This document shows positions 42,958-55,057 of a stretch of DNA of 64,000 bases, in pieces. Below the pieces are notes generated by a model. The model had not been told where the DNA came from. It searched no databases and saw nothing but the letters and a program-made list of their open reading frames with translations. Positions within the stretch are counted from its first letter, which is position 1. Every line of letters begins with the position of its first letter. The stretch is from Sthenelais limicola (Eukaryota > Annelida > Polychaeta > Phyllodocida > Sigalionidae): positions 37,088,298-37,152,297 of the forward strand of contig OW804097.1 in NCBI GenBank assembly GCA_942159475.1. Reading direction: 5' to 3'. Made by a program: the position numbers and the translations under genes.

Positions 42958-43465
42958 ATAACAAATTCATTCCCTAAAAAGCCCTAACCAATTGCTTAGC
43001 CAAGGATGAGTAGCACAGGAAAATCTTAAGTATTAGAACCCTGTCAAAGGGTTATTATCCTGTGTTGAGTAACCCGGTGCAGATTGACCATTTCGCTGTA
43101 ACTCCAGAACAAGTTATTTTAATGAAACACCTAGGTCCACTGACTTGGGTTTTGGCAAGCGTCCATAGAATCCCACGCGACACCTGTGATTAGGGATGAC
43201 CTTTCAGCTCGGACAACAGCCTGATTCGATGAGGGACGGGTTTAACCTACAATCTCGTGTGTCCTCTTTCCTGTACACTGAAAGGACACATGCAGAAGCC
43301 CCTGATTGCTGCAGGAACTTTGAGGACAGGGAAATATCACAGAGACATCGCCGGGAAGCTATATCCAGGAGTAAATTGCACCCCTAATCGTGGTGATTGT
43401 GCAGATTTATAACATCAAAGGTTACTGAAAAGATGGATTATTTTGGGAGGTTTGCTCATGATATG
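42958..43465. other. no recognisable feature
   Basis: No repeat match and only a 63-codon frame without features. Confidence 0.45.
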
Positions 43466-43955
43466 TGATGTATTACGGAAAAAGGAGTCACAAGCCGCAA
43501 ATAAAGGGATACCGGGAAGATCTCAGCGTAGAAAGTATATCGAGAGGGACTATTCTTTTCAGTATCGCATTAAACAGAAATAATATACATGTTTATTGAA
43601 TAAAAGTTTTATAAATAATAATCCCAGTTCAACATCACCTTGAAGGTATAAGTCTAAAAACTGTTTAAATAATAATAGTAATGGATTTTGAGATACCGTT
43701 ATATCTAAAAAGAGGAGATACAGCGGGTTTTAATGATAGTAAACAATAATGCATTTGATAAGTATTTCTATATTTCAAGTTTGATATTATTAGTTTCGAC
43801 AAGTTTACAATATTTCTGGGGGTCATTTACTATTAAAGTAGCTTAATATAGCCTACTCTATAAGATGAGCTTAGAAAAGCAAGGCACTATTTAGAGCACT
43901 GTCTTGAAATTTGGTAAACGTATTCATGCTATGAACAGCGCTATTATAGGGCTCC
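43466..43955 (+). mobile_element. TIR family B, right end missing
   Basis: Starts TGATGTATTACGGAAAAAGG after GATATG. The interior is B with about 60-80 extra bases near 43520-43650. It breaks off after TATTCATGCTATGAACAGCG. Confidence 0.65.
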
Positions 43956-44142
43956 TCCACTAGGGAAATTGTTGTCACTGACATTGTATTAAGACAAACT
44001 TCCAGTCCGTCTGTGACAAAACTCTAAAGCTTGAGACAAATATTTTAAGTGGAGGACGTCCTTATAACATTGTCTCAACTGTACAACTCATCCCGCCGAC
44101 TTTGTCTTAGACACGGAATCGCCCTCTCCTCCACTAGCAAAA

Positions 44143-44254
44143 TCTTTCTGTTCTGTTATATTAAACTGTATTTTGAAGCTTATTTCTGTCTTAAATGTGG
44201 GTTATTTGAGAGGATTGGTGAAGGTGAATTGGGCATTTTCTGAAAATCTGACCC
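44143..44254 (+). mobile_element. TIR family A right half, subtype a2
   Basis: CTGTTCTGTTATATTAAACT to CATTTTCTGAAAATCTGACC. The left half is missing. Confidence 0.75.
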
Positions 44255-44255
44255 A

Positions 44256-44480
44256 TATGCATGTGCCACTACGCATGTTTGTTTAATATTTTGTAACATT
44301 TTTTTTGTCGAAAATTGCCAGAATGTTTCACCAATATCATAGCACGTATAAATGATGTATGAAAAACATATTCATGATAGGAATGATGGAGGCTTGTGTT
44401 ATGGAAACATGTGTAACATAGTCCCATAATTCAATGCGAATCTAGAAACCAAAATGGCGGCTATGCAAATTTCCTACAAT
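44256..44480 (-). mobile_element. TIR family C, internally deleted
   Basis: It directly follows the A fragment. It has ATGCATGTGCCACTACGCAT at one end and AAAATGGCGGCTATGCAAAT at the other, but is about 120 bp shorter than full copies. Confidence 0.65.
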
Positions 44481-44736
44481 CACTTACCGCCTCTGCTTTG
44501 GCATTTGATGAATAGACAATTTGAAGATTAGATTTCATGCACAATGGGCCAAACAAATGTAGGGTAAAGATTGAAATGATGGGAAATATTCAGCCCAAGT
44601 TTTATTTATATTCAAAACATTATTCTTGATGCAAACTTGTGTGAGTGAGAATTCAGTGAAATATTAATGTGCTCGGTGACCTCCTATAGACGGACAGATC
44701 TCTCCCACACATTTTTGGCTTCGGCAATATTGATAT

Positions 44737-44815
44737 ATCTATTCTGTTAGATGGTGACTGTTACAAAACCATCTTTTCTAATTAAAAAGCTAACTCCGCC
44801 TTGGGTTAATCTTAT
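44737..44815 (+). repeat. left member of a diverged direct repeat of about 79 bp
   Basis: It contains GACTGTTACAAAACCATCTT and TCTAATTAAAAAGCTAA and matches 46862-46939 at about 90 percent. The pair brackets the nested B element. Confidence 0.85.
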
Positions 44816-44870
44816 ATATATGTGGTGTGTAAAAGCTGGGTTCCACTGCTCGGCTACTTCCCCCACTTCT

Positions 44871-46011
44871 GGGCCCTGTTGTATAAGCTAAGGAATAATT
44901 TTTTTTGTGGGAATTCCTACGTTTTTTTCCTTTACTTCGTTGGGAAATTCCTACGCTCAAAAGCATTGAAAGTAGAGGCTATTCCTTCCCTGCACCATTC
45001 CTTCCTAGCTGCTAAGCAAGGAAAACTGAGGGAATTCCTTCAGTCCTATACAATTTCAATATGTTTCTCTGGGAATTTTCCTACGACTTTTCCTTCCCAC
45101 CAAGCAGATGTAATCATGTAGGAATTTACTACAATATTTCCCTCCTTGAACCACTCAATATCCCCTGCCCACTTCAAACAACATGGTACATGGTAAATGG
45201 GGGGACATGCCTTCTTCTCACTAGTAATCAACACTCTTGAGGCACAAACAATTGAGACAAACTAGGTCAAGGACAAATTTTGATTGGTAACTAATGAAAC
45301 TCTCAGGTTGGTGGTTCAATCCCCACCCAGTGCTGTTTGTTTTTTCCCAGAAAGGCTCCCCTCTCAGGTCCATGGTTCGAATCCCAGCTTGGGAGGCTTC
45401 TTTTTTCTATTCAAGTTATGTTAATAATCAACAGAAAAATCATCTAACAGCAGAAACTTTGTACTATAATGATAGCAGATATATATGACTAGTAAAATCA
45501 TATTTTTGCAGTCAATAAATCCTAAGGAACTTGAGGGAATACCTAAAAGGTGTTCCTTAGTTTTCCAGTCTTTTCATGTTTAACTCAGAGGAAAGAATGA
45601 GGGAAATTACTTCGGTAGGAAAACTTCTGGGGGAAATTCCTACATAAGGAACAACTACAAGTATCAATGTAGGAAATTCCCACAGCTAAATGGGTCAGTT
45701 TCTAGGTCATGCCTGTGGATCTAGATTCTAATCCATTCGAGATAATCTGCATCAGATTTGAAGGTATAAGAATCAATGCATCTAATATTTTACCCACTTT
45801 ACCGCTTCAAATTGAAGGAAATGTGTTATTTTAATCTTTAAACCCAAGAAATGAGTGAATCCTATGCATCCTATTTACCTTCTACTTTGCTGACCCACAC
45901 CTCTACAGCAAGGAATATTCCTACGAGCTGGGAATTTTCTGTAGGAATGAATGTAGTGAGGGAAAAATTCCTACATAAAAAATTCCTTGCTTAGCTTATA
46001 CAACAGAGCCC
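44871..46011. mobile_element. inner inverted-repeat element
   Basis: The ends GGGCCCTGTTGTATAAGCTA and its near complement TAGCTTATACAACAGAGCCC are intact. Many AAGGAAT and GGAATTCC motifs follow inside. It includes two 27-bp units with tRNA B-box-like sequence near 45305 and 45366. No coding capacity. Confidence 0.65.
45305..45387 (+). repeat. paired units with B-box-like motif
   Basis: CTCTCAGGTTGGTGGTTCAATCC-type and CTCTCAGGTCCATGGTTCGA-type units lie about 60 bp apart. GGTTCGAATCC (45374-45384) is an exact polymerase III B box. No A box at the right distance or tRNA fold was found. Confidence 0.4.
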
Positions 46012-46861
46012 TGCTCCCGCTTCTTGCTTAAAGAAGCAGGAGCAGAAGCGGAAGAGTAACGGGGATGGGTGCTATTGGGCCCCGGTACAAAGTCATGTTA
46101 CTTCCCGCTTCTTATGAAGCATTTTCGAAGTGTAGAGGGCTCCCACTTCTATCAAACATGTTTGATTTGAAGTGGCCATTACTTTGTAGCAGGAAGTAGC
46201 GGGAAGTAGTGGGAGCTGAAGCAGGCCACTAGCACCACTCTACGCTACTTCTCACGCTACTAGATGCGTTCATTTCTATCTGAAAATAAAATGTTGTCTG
46301 CTTACATTTAGCGTTAGCTAGAGTAGCTTTAGAAGTAACGATGGAAGTAGCGGGGCAATATAGCACCCATTCTGGTTACTTTCAGCTGCTTGCTTCCGCT
46401 TCTAAAGAAACAGAAGCAATCGGCTGTCGAAGAAACGGGAGGAGTAGCGGGAGTAGTAGCCGGCCAGTGGAATCCAGCTTTCACAGCAAAATCAGTCACA
46501 AGTAAAAAAAAATGGATTTTGAGATATTATCATATTTGAGATCAAGCCGATTCTAATGATGGGAAAACAGTAGGACATCCAATAAGTACTGCGATATTTC
46601 ATGCTTGATATTTTTTTTTTTTTTAAATGTTTGCAATATTTCTGGGTGGACGTAAAGGAGCTAAATATACTCTATATGATGACCTTAGAAATGCAGCGTA
46701 TTTAATACACTGTCTTAAAATTAGGTACATGTATTAATTGTACAAACATCGTTCAGCAACCCATAAACGAAAACATTCCAACTAATACCTCCTGTGAATA
46801 ACACAATTTGAAAAATAAAAATTTTGCGAGTTGTGACTCATTATCCTGAAACACATCAGTA

Positions 46862-46939
46862 TATATTCCGTTAGATATTGACTGTTACAAAACCATCTTT
46901 TCTAATTAAAAAGCTAAATCCGCCTGGGGTTGATCTTAT
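46862..46939 (+). repeat. right member of the diverged direct repeat
   Basis: TTAGATATTGACTGTTACAA through GGGGTTGATCTTATC, partner of 44737-44815. Confidence 0.85.
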
Positions 46940-47038
46940 CAGTTAGGTATCAAGTGTGTCTGCCCTAGGCACTCGGCAAGGGTATCCTCTTACATCCCAT
47001 GAATCAAACTAATGGACAATAAAAATATTATCATATTA

Positions 47039-47273
47039 GGGCATATTTTCAGAAAATGTACAATTGCCAGCTGTACATGTTTAGTAAATTCTGCTAAATT
47101 AGGCTGCAATTTGGTCAATACTAGGTAAATTCGAGAGTATTCGGCATTGCATTGATTCTAGCAATCTGTTTGGTTAGGCTGAACTGTATTTTGAACTTTA
47201 TTTTCGTCTGAAATTTGGGTTATTTGAGAGGATTGGTGAAAGGTGACATGTACATTTTCTGAAAATCTGACCC
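47039..47273 (+). mobile_element. TIR family A copy, subtype a1
   Basis: Left end mutated (GGGCATATTTTCAGAAAATG), right end intact. Confidence 0.87.
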
Positions 47274-47564
47274 TATGTGACCGGGGGAGAGGTACTCCTG
47301 AATGTATCGGTGATTACCTCGGTGGGCGTTAGGTGTAAACATTGACATTAGTGAGGTTCAGCAAGTCTAACCTAAACGTAAACGTAAGCGTATCCGTACG
47401 TACAAACATACATTAAATGGGAGAAAGAGATTCAGCAAAACATGGCGGGAACAACGTAACGTAACATGTAAACGAAAGGTTTCATCTCACAATGTATTTG
47501 TTATACTTAAGAATGCGACGTAATTCACAAAGAGAGATACGGTTACATAATTGGGATAGGTTTA

Positions 47565-47584
47565 AGATAAGATAAGATAAGATG
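47565..47584 (+). repeat. (AAGAT)n microsatellite
   Basis: Four units of AAGAT. Confidence 0.85.
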
Positions 47585-47754
47585 AGAACTACTTCAGTTA
47601 TCGAATTGAGGACTACATGATAAACAGGTATACAGACTTCTAGAATTTTCATCCAGTTCTCCCAGCCGTAACGTTTGCTTGCGGAACCTCCCTATTTTAC
47701 TGAACAGGTCATCATAGGATAGAATAATTGATATTGAAGGTATATTTTGTTTCA

Positions 47755-48258
47755 CCGATCAATAATCAAAATATTTTGAGATATCATTATTTGAAACGAT
47801 GAGATCAAGCCGATTTGATAGTACTTCAATAGTTTAATGATGGTTTGATGTTCTACCAACTGGTAGTCGTTCGAATTCGGCACTTGAAATGAATTCGGGA
47901 CTTGAAATGAATAGACCTATGAGTTGTTTTTCTGACTTTCTTTATTTGTCTATGATAACCAATAGTTTAAGTTTAACCAATAGTTTAAGTTTGATATTTA
48001 TTTTTTTAAAAAGACAGGTTCCATTATCTCTGGGTGGACATTTACTAGTAAAGTAGCTAAATATACACTATAAGATGACCTTAGAAATGCATGAATATAT
48101 TTGATACACTGTTTGGAAATTTGGTACATACATTTAGGCTACGAAAATCCTTAAACATCCCAGAAAATGAACACATTCCCACAAATCTATCATGTGAATA
48201 AATCACTTTGAAAAACATCTTTTTTGCGACTTGTGACTCATTTTCCTGGAACACATCA
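47755..48258 (+). mobile_element. TIR family B, left end missing, enlarged
   Basis: ATTTTGAGATATCATTATTT onward is B. About 150 extra bases lie around 47810-47970, with a duplicated AATTCGGSACTTGAAATGAA. The right end is GGAACACATCA. Confidence 0.65.
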
Positions 48259-48629
48259 CAGATGGTCGGATACACACGGATCAATTAAAATCGATGTTTG
48301 GGGAATTAGAAAAAAGCCTTAGCGTACAATGCAGAGACGTCCTTTTATGCGACGGAGTTCAAATAATGCCATCTTATGAGTGCCTGAATAACATGCCACG
48401 TTCATGGAGGGATTCGAGTCACGAATCCGGGTGCAACCCAAGCACCTTAATTACTGGCAGGGGGCACAGCCCGTGGCCCTTCCCGTGGAGGAAGTGAGAA
48501 AAGAATATGCCCCCAAGGGATTGAACGCTGGCCAATATTACAGCCTCCCTGAGCAGTTCCCATGTTTGATGTCTGAACGGAGGTGAGCCTATAGGTTTTC
48601 CAATGTGTAATTCGCTTTGATTGTATTTG

Positions 48630-48748
48630 TTTTAATTGAATTGAAAAATACTTTATTCGTCTGAAGTTATACAGGTATGAAATTCGACAAATATGTGACC
48701 AGGCTTCTGGATAATATCCAGGTCTTCCAGCCGTTACCTCAAATAGAA
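48630..48748 (-). repeat. retroposon tail, family G
   Basis: TTGAATTGAAAAATACTTTA, TATACAGGTATGAAATTCGA and CCAGGTCTTCCAGCCGTTAC. Read on the minus strand it ends in an AT-rich tail. Confidence 0.6.
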
Positions 48749-48760
48749 AAAGATCCCTAT

Positions 48761-49000
48761 GGGTCAGATTTTCAGAAAATGTACAATTCGCCTTCTCCAA
48801 TCCTCTCAAATAACCCACATTTTATAAGACAGAAATAAGCTTCAAAATACGGTTTAATATAACAGAACTGATACTTTAAATCAATGCCATGCCAAACATA
48901 CACATAAATACTCGATCTGTATTTATCATTTTTCAGTCTAATTTAGCAGAATTTCCTTAATGTACGGCTGCCAAGTGTACATTTTCTGAAAATTTGACCC
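48761..49000 (-). mobile_element. TIR family A copy, subtype a2, reversed
   Basis: Complete. Flanked by TA and TA, inserted close to the family G copy. Confidence 0.87.
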
Positions 49001-49054
49001 ATAGGTTTTCACATGTATGCAAATCAATGTGTAATTCGTTTTGATTGTATTTGT

Positions 49055-49760
49055 TTTAACTGAATTCAAAAATACTTATTTGTCTGAAGTCATACAGGTG
49101 TAGTGATTTCCGCCTAGTAATACTAGTTCACTAACCAGGTTCGAATACTATCAATCTCAATGAAGGGGAAGTAAAACCAGTTACACAGTCTTTCAGTATC
49201 TCAGGCTTTATTCCTCCACACAGACCTATTCCGTCAGTTGATCTTGGTCCCAAGCTTTGGTCCCAATGACTCAGCCAGAGTGAACAATCACTCCAGGCAA
49301 GAGTAACAAGGTTCAGTACATCGAGGCAAGAGGCAACTTTAGTAGACAGTCAATAAAGGTGTTTCAGGTAAAGGAAAGGTAAAAGAAGGTCTAGTGTAAT
49401 AACAGGTTATGGTACATAAAAGGAATCTTGCCGGAACATCTGGAAAGACCAACATACTGATTGTAGTATATAGTGCAACTAGATAAGAGTAACCTGTAAT
49501 ATAGGAATAAATGAATATGACCCATGTAAGTTTTGGCAGGAATCCAAAAGCCTGGTTTGACCAGCACAGCAAGGGCAGCTGCAACCAATTCAAGCTGTAC
49601 TGGTCCAAATATGGTAAACAAACACTCAAACAATCAACAAAGCCCAATCAATGCTTGATTGGTATACTCATATTCACTACACAGGTATGAAATTCGACAA
49701 ATATGTGACCAAGTTTCTGGATAATATCCAGGTCTTCCAGTCGTCACCTCAAATAGACAA
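49055..49760 (-). repeat. retroposon tail, family G, split by a solo LTR
   Basis: The left part ends CTGAAGTCATACAGG and the right part resumes CAGGTATGAAATTCGACAAA. Together they match 48630-48748. Confidence 0.7.
49099..49681 (-). mobile_element. solo LTR with 4-bp target duplication
   Basis: On the minus strand it starts TGTAGTGAATATGAG and ends ATCACTACA, with AATAAAG about 120 bp before the end. CAGG is repeated on both sides (49095-49098, 49682-49685), and the intact family G sequence confirms the empty site. The terminal 7 bases TGTAGTG...CACTACA equal those of the gypsy LTR at 56307-56782, though the interior differs. Confidence 0.85.
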
Positions 49761-50054
49761 GATGTCTATACTTATGTACATGTAGAGATTGGTAAGTAAC
49801 ACAAGGGGAAAAAACAAGTTAAAGTTATGAACTTATAATTTTGATAATGCCATGCACCTAACCTTGCGTGTCACTTTAGCCTACAACTTACATGTATAGT
49901 CGATAGCCTGCAGATGAAGAAGGTTATTCTGTTTACGGAGGTGGTTTCAGGAATACCTAATTACAAGGCAAAACTATTAGTAATATCCTTTTATTCAGTA
50001 CAGCTATTATGTTTACGATCTATAGCTCTGTTCATAGTCGGACTTACATGGACT
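49761..50054. other. no recognisable feature
   Basis: Short interval without matches. Confidence 0.4.
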
Positions 50055-50406
50055 GAATAGGAGAGTTGCATAGCCGCCATTTTTAATCCTGATTCGCATG
50101 GCATTATGGGACTAATGGTACAGTATAAAATCTAAAGAAAACATGTCATGTTCAGCATGGACTATTTATCAATGTTCTAATGTCAATATCCATGTGTTAT
50201 ACATGTTTCCATAACACAAGCCTCTATCATTCCCATCATGCATTTGGGTTTTATAGAACATTTATAAAAGCTGTAATATTCGTGAAAACATTCATGCGGT
50301 TCTTTGTAAAAATGTTCCGAAATGTTCGTATGTCAGATTTCATCAAAATCCATCCCATGATGCACTGAACCAGACATGCGCAGTGGCACATGCAAGTCCT
50401 CTATTC
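50055..50406 (+). mobile_element. TIR family C copy, complete
   Basis: Ends GAATAGGAGAGTTGCAT and ATGCAAGTCCTCTATTC are inverted. The short frame inside is not a gene. Confidence 0.75.
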
Positions 50407-50550
50407 TAGGAGAGGTAAACATATCCTTTAATTACCCACATAATAATATCCTATTACAAAGTAGGAATATAAATATCATTGACATTTCGACGGAACGAAC
50501 ATAGAAAGGTTTTATCTTACATACAAAGTAACTATTTGAGCACACCTCCT

Positions 50551-50785
50551 GGGTCAGATTTTCAGAAAATGTACAATTCAACTTCGCCAATCTATTCAAA
50601 TAAACCAAATTTCAGACGAAAATAAAGTTCAAATACAGTTCAACCTAACCAAACAGATTGCTAGAATCAATGCAATGCCGAATATACTCAAATTTACCTA
50701 GTATTTACCAAATTGCAGCCTAAATTTAGCAGAATTTTTTAAATGTGTAGAGCTGCGAATTGTACACTTTCTGAAAATCTGACCC
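50551..50785 (-). mobile_element. TIR family A copy, subtype a1, reversed
   Basis: Complete. Flanks are CC and CC outside terminal T/T, one of the non-TA sites. Confidence 0.86.
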
Positions 50786-51910
50786 TCCAACGGATGAGGT
50801 TATTTCCTGCTACCCTATTCTTATTTTGTTCCATTTAAGTATTGACCCACAAAGACATTCCTTGAGTACCATTAATATCTCCTTTCCAATATTTGTCAGT
50901 CCTGTGCTGTCTTCTATTACAAATTCTGCCTAGATTTGTTCGGTAACAGGCAACACTATCCTCGAAAAACTCTCTTCTTTGGATTAAGCGATCGCGTATT
51001 GGATTTTTGTTTTTCACTTTCTTACCGCCCAATTCATCAAACTCAAAGACTAAAATCGAATCTGTGTAAGGAAGAATACAACACGACATTGCACTCAACA
51101 AGATATGACAAATGCTGGTCAAATAGCTGTTGGGTCAGATTCTCAGAAAATGTACAATTCACCTTCCCCAATCCTTTCAAGTAACCCACATTTAAGACAA
51201 AAATGAGCTTCAAAATGCAGTTTAACATAACAGAACAGATAATTTAAATCAATGGGATCCCAAATATACTCAGATATACCTAAAATGTATCACTTTTAAG
51301 CAGAAGTTAGCAGAAATTACAAAATATGTAGAGCTGCCAATTGTACTGTGAGAATGCAATGGCAATTTGCCCAGAGATTCGGTATGTAAATGATGAAGTC
51401 AGAGAAGTCGGATGACAGTAGTCTTCGGCCAGGCAGCAAGGTGTGTCCAAGCTTACTCTGTCCCCTTTATTTATAGTCACACGTTAATTATTCATTAGCA
51501 TCAAAATGGGTATAGCAAAGTGCGCTCCTGGCGATCCACCCCTATGATTGGCTGAGGGGGATCTTCCTGCCACATGATCATGACCCCCAGCGCTCTCCCA
51601 CGCCAAGGTCATGCGCTGTGCGCCTGCGTGGACGATCCCTTGCCCTCAACCCCCCCTCCCCTCCCATTATCCCTGACCCAAGCATGTAGCGTCCCCTCCC
51701 TCCCCCAGTCCCTTCCCCCCACCCACTAATGAGAGTCACGCCGGAGAACAATTGGCGATGCTATTTCGGTTGCTAAGACAATCAAACAGGTAGACACATA
51801 ACAACAGATGTCCAGTGCCCCGCTCTCCCCCGCTCCACCCAGGTCCCGCGTGGCAGTCGAGGCCCAGGCGGAGGGGAGGGGGGGAGAGGGGGAGGGGGGG
51901 ACGGCCACTC

Positions 51911-52758
51911 TATAGTCTATTTGCTTATAAATGTCAAAAAAATGGCTCCCGTGTGGAATTCATGTTAATTTTTGCAGACAAACATTTTTTTGTAGTATTC
52001 AATGAGTAGAATTCAAAAATCGATGTCTGCAATTTTTTCAAACATTTTTTCATACCGAAATTCAAGATGGCGTCCAAGATGGCCGCTCAGACAATAAATG
52101 CACATAACTTTGGTTCTAGTTAACATAAATGAGTGATTTTGGTGTCCATTTCTATGTTTTCCATGTCAGGGAATCCAATGAAATAAAAATAAAATCCAAA
52201 GCACATGATGCCTTTCCACTAGGGGGCGTTATAGGTCATTTTTCACATATTTTCCTGAAAAATGATTAGAAATACTTCAAATATCTTTTAATTCTTATAC
52301 ACAAATCCTTAATTCATTTTATTAAAGCAAAATATTCAGTCTTGTTAGTTGATATAACATTAGCAGTTCAGTATTTATGTTTTTTTTACTGTTAGAATAG
52401 TTGGTTAATGGGAAATCAGCCACAAATTTGGGTCCTTCCTCATAATAATTTGGTCCAGGCAATCTAGCTCAAAAAAGGCTAAACCTAGGACAAATTGCAA
52501 CAGGTTTCTCAACAGTTTTGAGTAGTATGAGTGCTTGTTATTAATATGCTTAAAGTCTAGAAAAATCTAGGTGGGGAACCATGCCCAAAATCTCAAAAAC
52601 AAAATGGCCGCCTTTATACTTATAAACGCTAAAACTCAGTGCAGAATTGACATATATTCAAGTCTGAATACCCTTTTTTAATGTTTCCAGGCACTGGGAA
52701 TCCAATGGAACAATAGTTAAGTCCATATACATAATATTTATCAAGTTAGTATACTGCT
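51911..52758 (+). repeat. left arm of long inverted repeat
   Basis: Complement of 55058-55916. Mutations accumulate inward, with small insertions around 52300-52460. Confidence 0.85.
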
Positions 52759-54227
52759 ACAGAGAAGACATGTATCCAGCAAATGCATCCCGTGAAGTGA
52801 AAATGAAATTCACCTCATTTTGTATGAAAGCATTTATGATCAAGCACACTAGGAAATGAGTTTCTGTAATAAAAATTGGTTAGAAAAGCCTTTTGAATGG
52901 TGTATGTAAAAAGAATAGTATAATGTATTTCTCTGATACTTCAAGAAATACCAATTTCCCTCCTGCATAAGGCAGCTTACAGGGTCACAACTGGAGTACA
53001 TTCCAAGTTTAATCCTTTGAAGGAAGTAAACAATTGGTAGTAAGAGCCAGAGGGCACTAGGTAGATACATGGGGGAATTGTGAACTACAATTGAACCCTC
53101 TTCCAAGTTTAAATCTAGTGATATTAGTCTGTGTAAACCTCAGCTTGCCTTAGGCATACAGGTGTACTGCATCATAGATTCAAAATTGTTGTATGTTGTA
53201 TCATTTTCTCTAATAGCATTTGATGCACAAAATCTTTGGGTTATATGATTGGAGGAGGAACAGCCTCAATACCGGTTAGTTCCCCCTTCTCACTGACATA
53301 GTTCCCAATACACAACTAATGTGTGATGCTTTGAATATAATAGCCACAATAATCTAAATATGAGCAACAAGATCAATGAAGATTCCTGCCCAGTTTGGAA
53401 AATTACCCTTGGAAAAAGTTATAAGCTGTGAGAAGGGAATGATAATTCATATATATATGATATATAAATTCTCCAACCATTTAATTGAAGGGATCGGTGA
53501 TTCTAAGCCCCTTTGACACTATACATTCATATTCTACACAATAAATCCATAGATAGAAGAGATTTTTTACTCTACCAAGATTAGGGGCTTTGTTCTCTAA
53601 ATGCAAAGATGTGGTCAGAATATAATGCAATGATTGGTAACTGGAAACTTTGAAAACTTTAGCTGCAAGTAATATCATGAATCTGGAATAAATATGCTTG
53701 TATGATAACTTCAGATAGGTTATAAGAGGGTTTCATGTAGTTACACAAAATTCTCCATCCTGCCTTGCTTGACTGTTACCTGAACTGGTCAGAAAGCATG
53801 CACATGTGTGGTACTTTGAAATCAAGGGTAAAGGGCATGACCCAATAGCAGCATAACACCTGTCTCCTGTGTATACCTTAAGCTGAGATTAACTATTGCA
53901 TATCAAAACTTTCCTATTTCAGACTATAGAATCCCTGAATCCACATTCTCATGAACAGGAACCCTAGAACTAGACCCTGAGTAAAAGCAAAACCATGTAT
54001 ACTTAAATGTTGATGCTGAAACATAAATAGAAACATAATTCTTGAGTCAATTGTAAGGAAAAGTGTTCCAGCCTGTGTTTCAAGAGGATACTACAGAAAT
54101 CCTCAGAAGGAAAACAATTACAATTGAAGGTCACTTGGTGTCAATTGACCTACAACTTTGGTTTCAACACCTCAGAATCATTGTAGACGTTCAGATTTGA
54201 AGGTGTTTTTTTTTATCTTTCCATGTC
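52759..54227. other. interior of the 4-kb element, not assigned
   Basis: Only short frames on both strands, probably decayed coding or non-coding interior. I could not connect them to a known transposase. Confidence 0.4.
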
Positions 54228-54800
54228 TCAAAGAAGGCAAAAGAGCAAAGCATTTGGAGCATCTAATGTATGAGGACGAATCTAGAATACTGGGAGTGCA
54301 GAACCCTGCTGCTATCCATGCAATAGCAGAATGTGATACAACATTAAATTCTTTAAGCCTATGAGATTGAACTGCTATGTGCAACATAGGTGGATCTATA
54401 TCTGCTTCTGCCAATGCTCCAAAGACAAGCTGAAGTGTTCTCTGATAACAAAGCATACTTGACAATGTAGAGAAAGGTGGAGAATGCTATATTCTACTTC
54501 TGTAAATTACTGCAGTATAAAAAAGGTTCTCTCTCCTCATCATGCATGTCCATCCACAGGTCCTACCATCTTTATCAGCTGCTAATAAGTACCCCAGCCA
54601 AAGTGTATGCTACCAAATTCAAATTTGGAAGGGACTTACAGATAATTGGGGATGAAGTCTACTAACCTGCCCCTGACCAACTACTACAGATCATTTGCTG
54701 CAGCTGTAAGAGCTACTGCAGCAATCTTGAGTGTTCCTAACACAGGTTATCAAGTAATGCATTGCTGCATGTGGCCATAATGGTGATTGCAAACAGGTCA
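54228..54800 (+). pseudogene. decayed repeat-encoded protein with GCDTT-like and Cys-rich motifs
   Basis: Plus-strand fragments in several frames: LGVQNPAAIHAIAECDTT (54284-54340), then FKFGRDLQIIGDEVY and, past a stop, PAPDQLLQIICCSCKSYCSN (54669-54728), and in a shifted frame CIAACGHNGDC (54758-54790). The order 'HA-x-x-CDTT', 'PAP-x-x-LL-x-x-I-C-x-C-K-x-x-C' and 'C-x3-CG-x2-G-x-C' resembles an uncharacterised protein found in many invertebrate repeat elements, recalled from memory and not looked up. Stops and frameshifts make it inactive. It may be the transposase-linked ORF of the long-TIR element or captured sequence. Confidence 0.5.
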
Positions 54801-55057
54801 GGCCCTATTTACCAGACTGGTGAAATCAGGATGTCAAGTCAGGTTCCATATACACAGTGCATGGCTAATTGTTTTTTTTTCCTGTGGTAAGTTCTCTATT
54901 TCAGGTATCACAGCAATGCTTATGACAGTTTGTTCAGTGGAAAGATGTTATTGGATATCCTTGGTCATGTATGCCTTTGTACAATCTCATTAAATGTGAC
55001 TTAGATTTTTCACTTCACAGGATGTATTTGCAGGGCATTTTTCTGGTCATTTCTTTC

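Larger units (their letters stand above)
44832..46481. mobile_element. outer inverted-repeat element in B
   Basis: The ends AAAGCTGGGTTCCACTG...CGGCTACT and ...GTAGCCGG-CCAGTGGAATCCAGCTTT are inverted repeats of about 35 bp. The body is full of GAAGTAGCGGGAAGTAGTGG-like motifs and small hairpins. It contains no gene, and its middle is occupied by the inner element. Confidence 0.65.
44821..46858 (+). mobile_element. TIR family B copy carrying a nested insertion near its left end
   Basis: Left scrap TGTGGTGTGT (44821) and, after the insert, TTCACAGCAAAATCAGTCAC with the rest of B to ACACATCA (46858). The two pieces fit the B consensus. Confidence 0.65.

Noticed and set aside
45374..45384. tRNA gene
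   Set aside because: Only a B box. No A box or cloverleaf could be drawn.
252..51000. Possible CRISPR-like array because family A recurs regularly
   Set aside because: Copies are about 235 bp, diverged, in both orientations and irregularly spaced. This is a transposon family.
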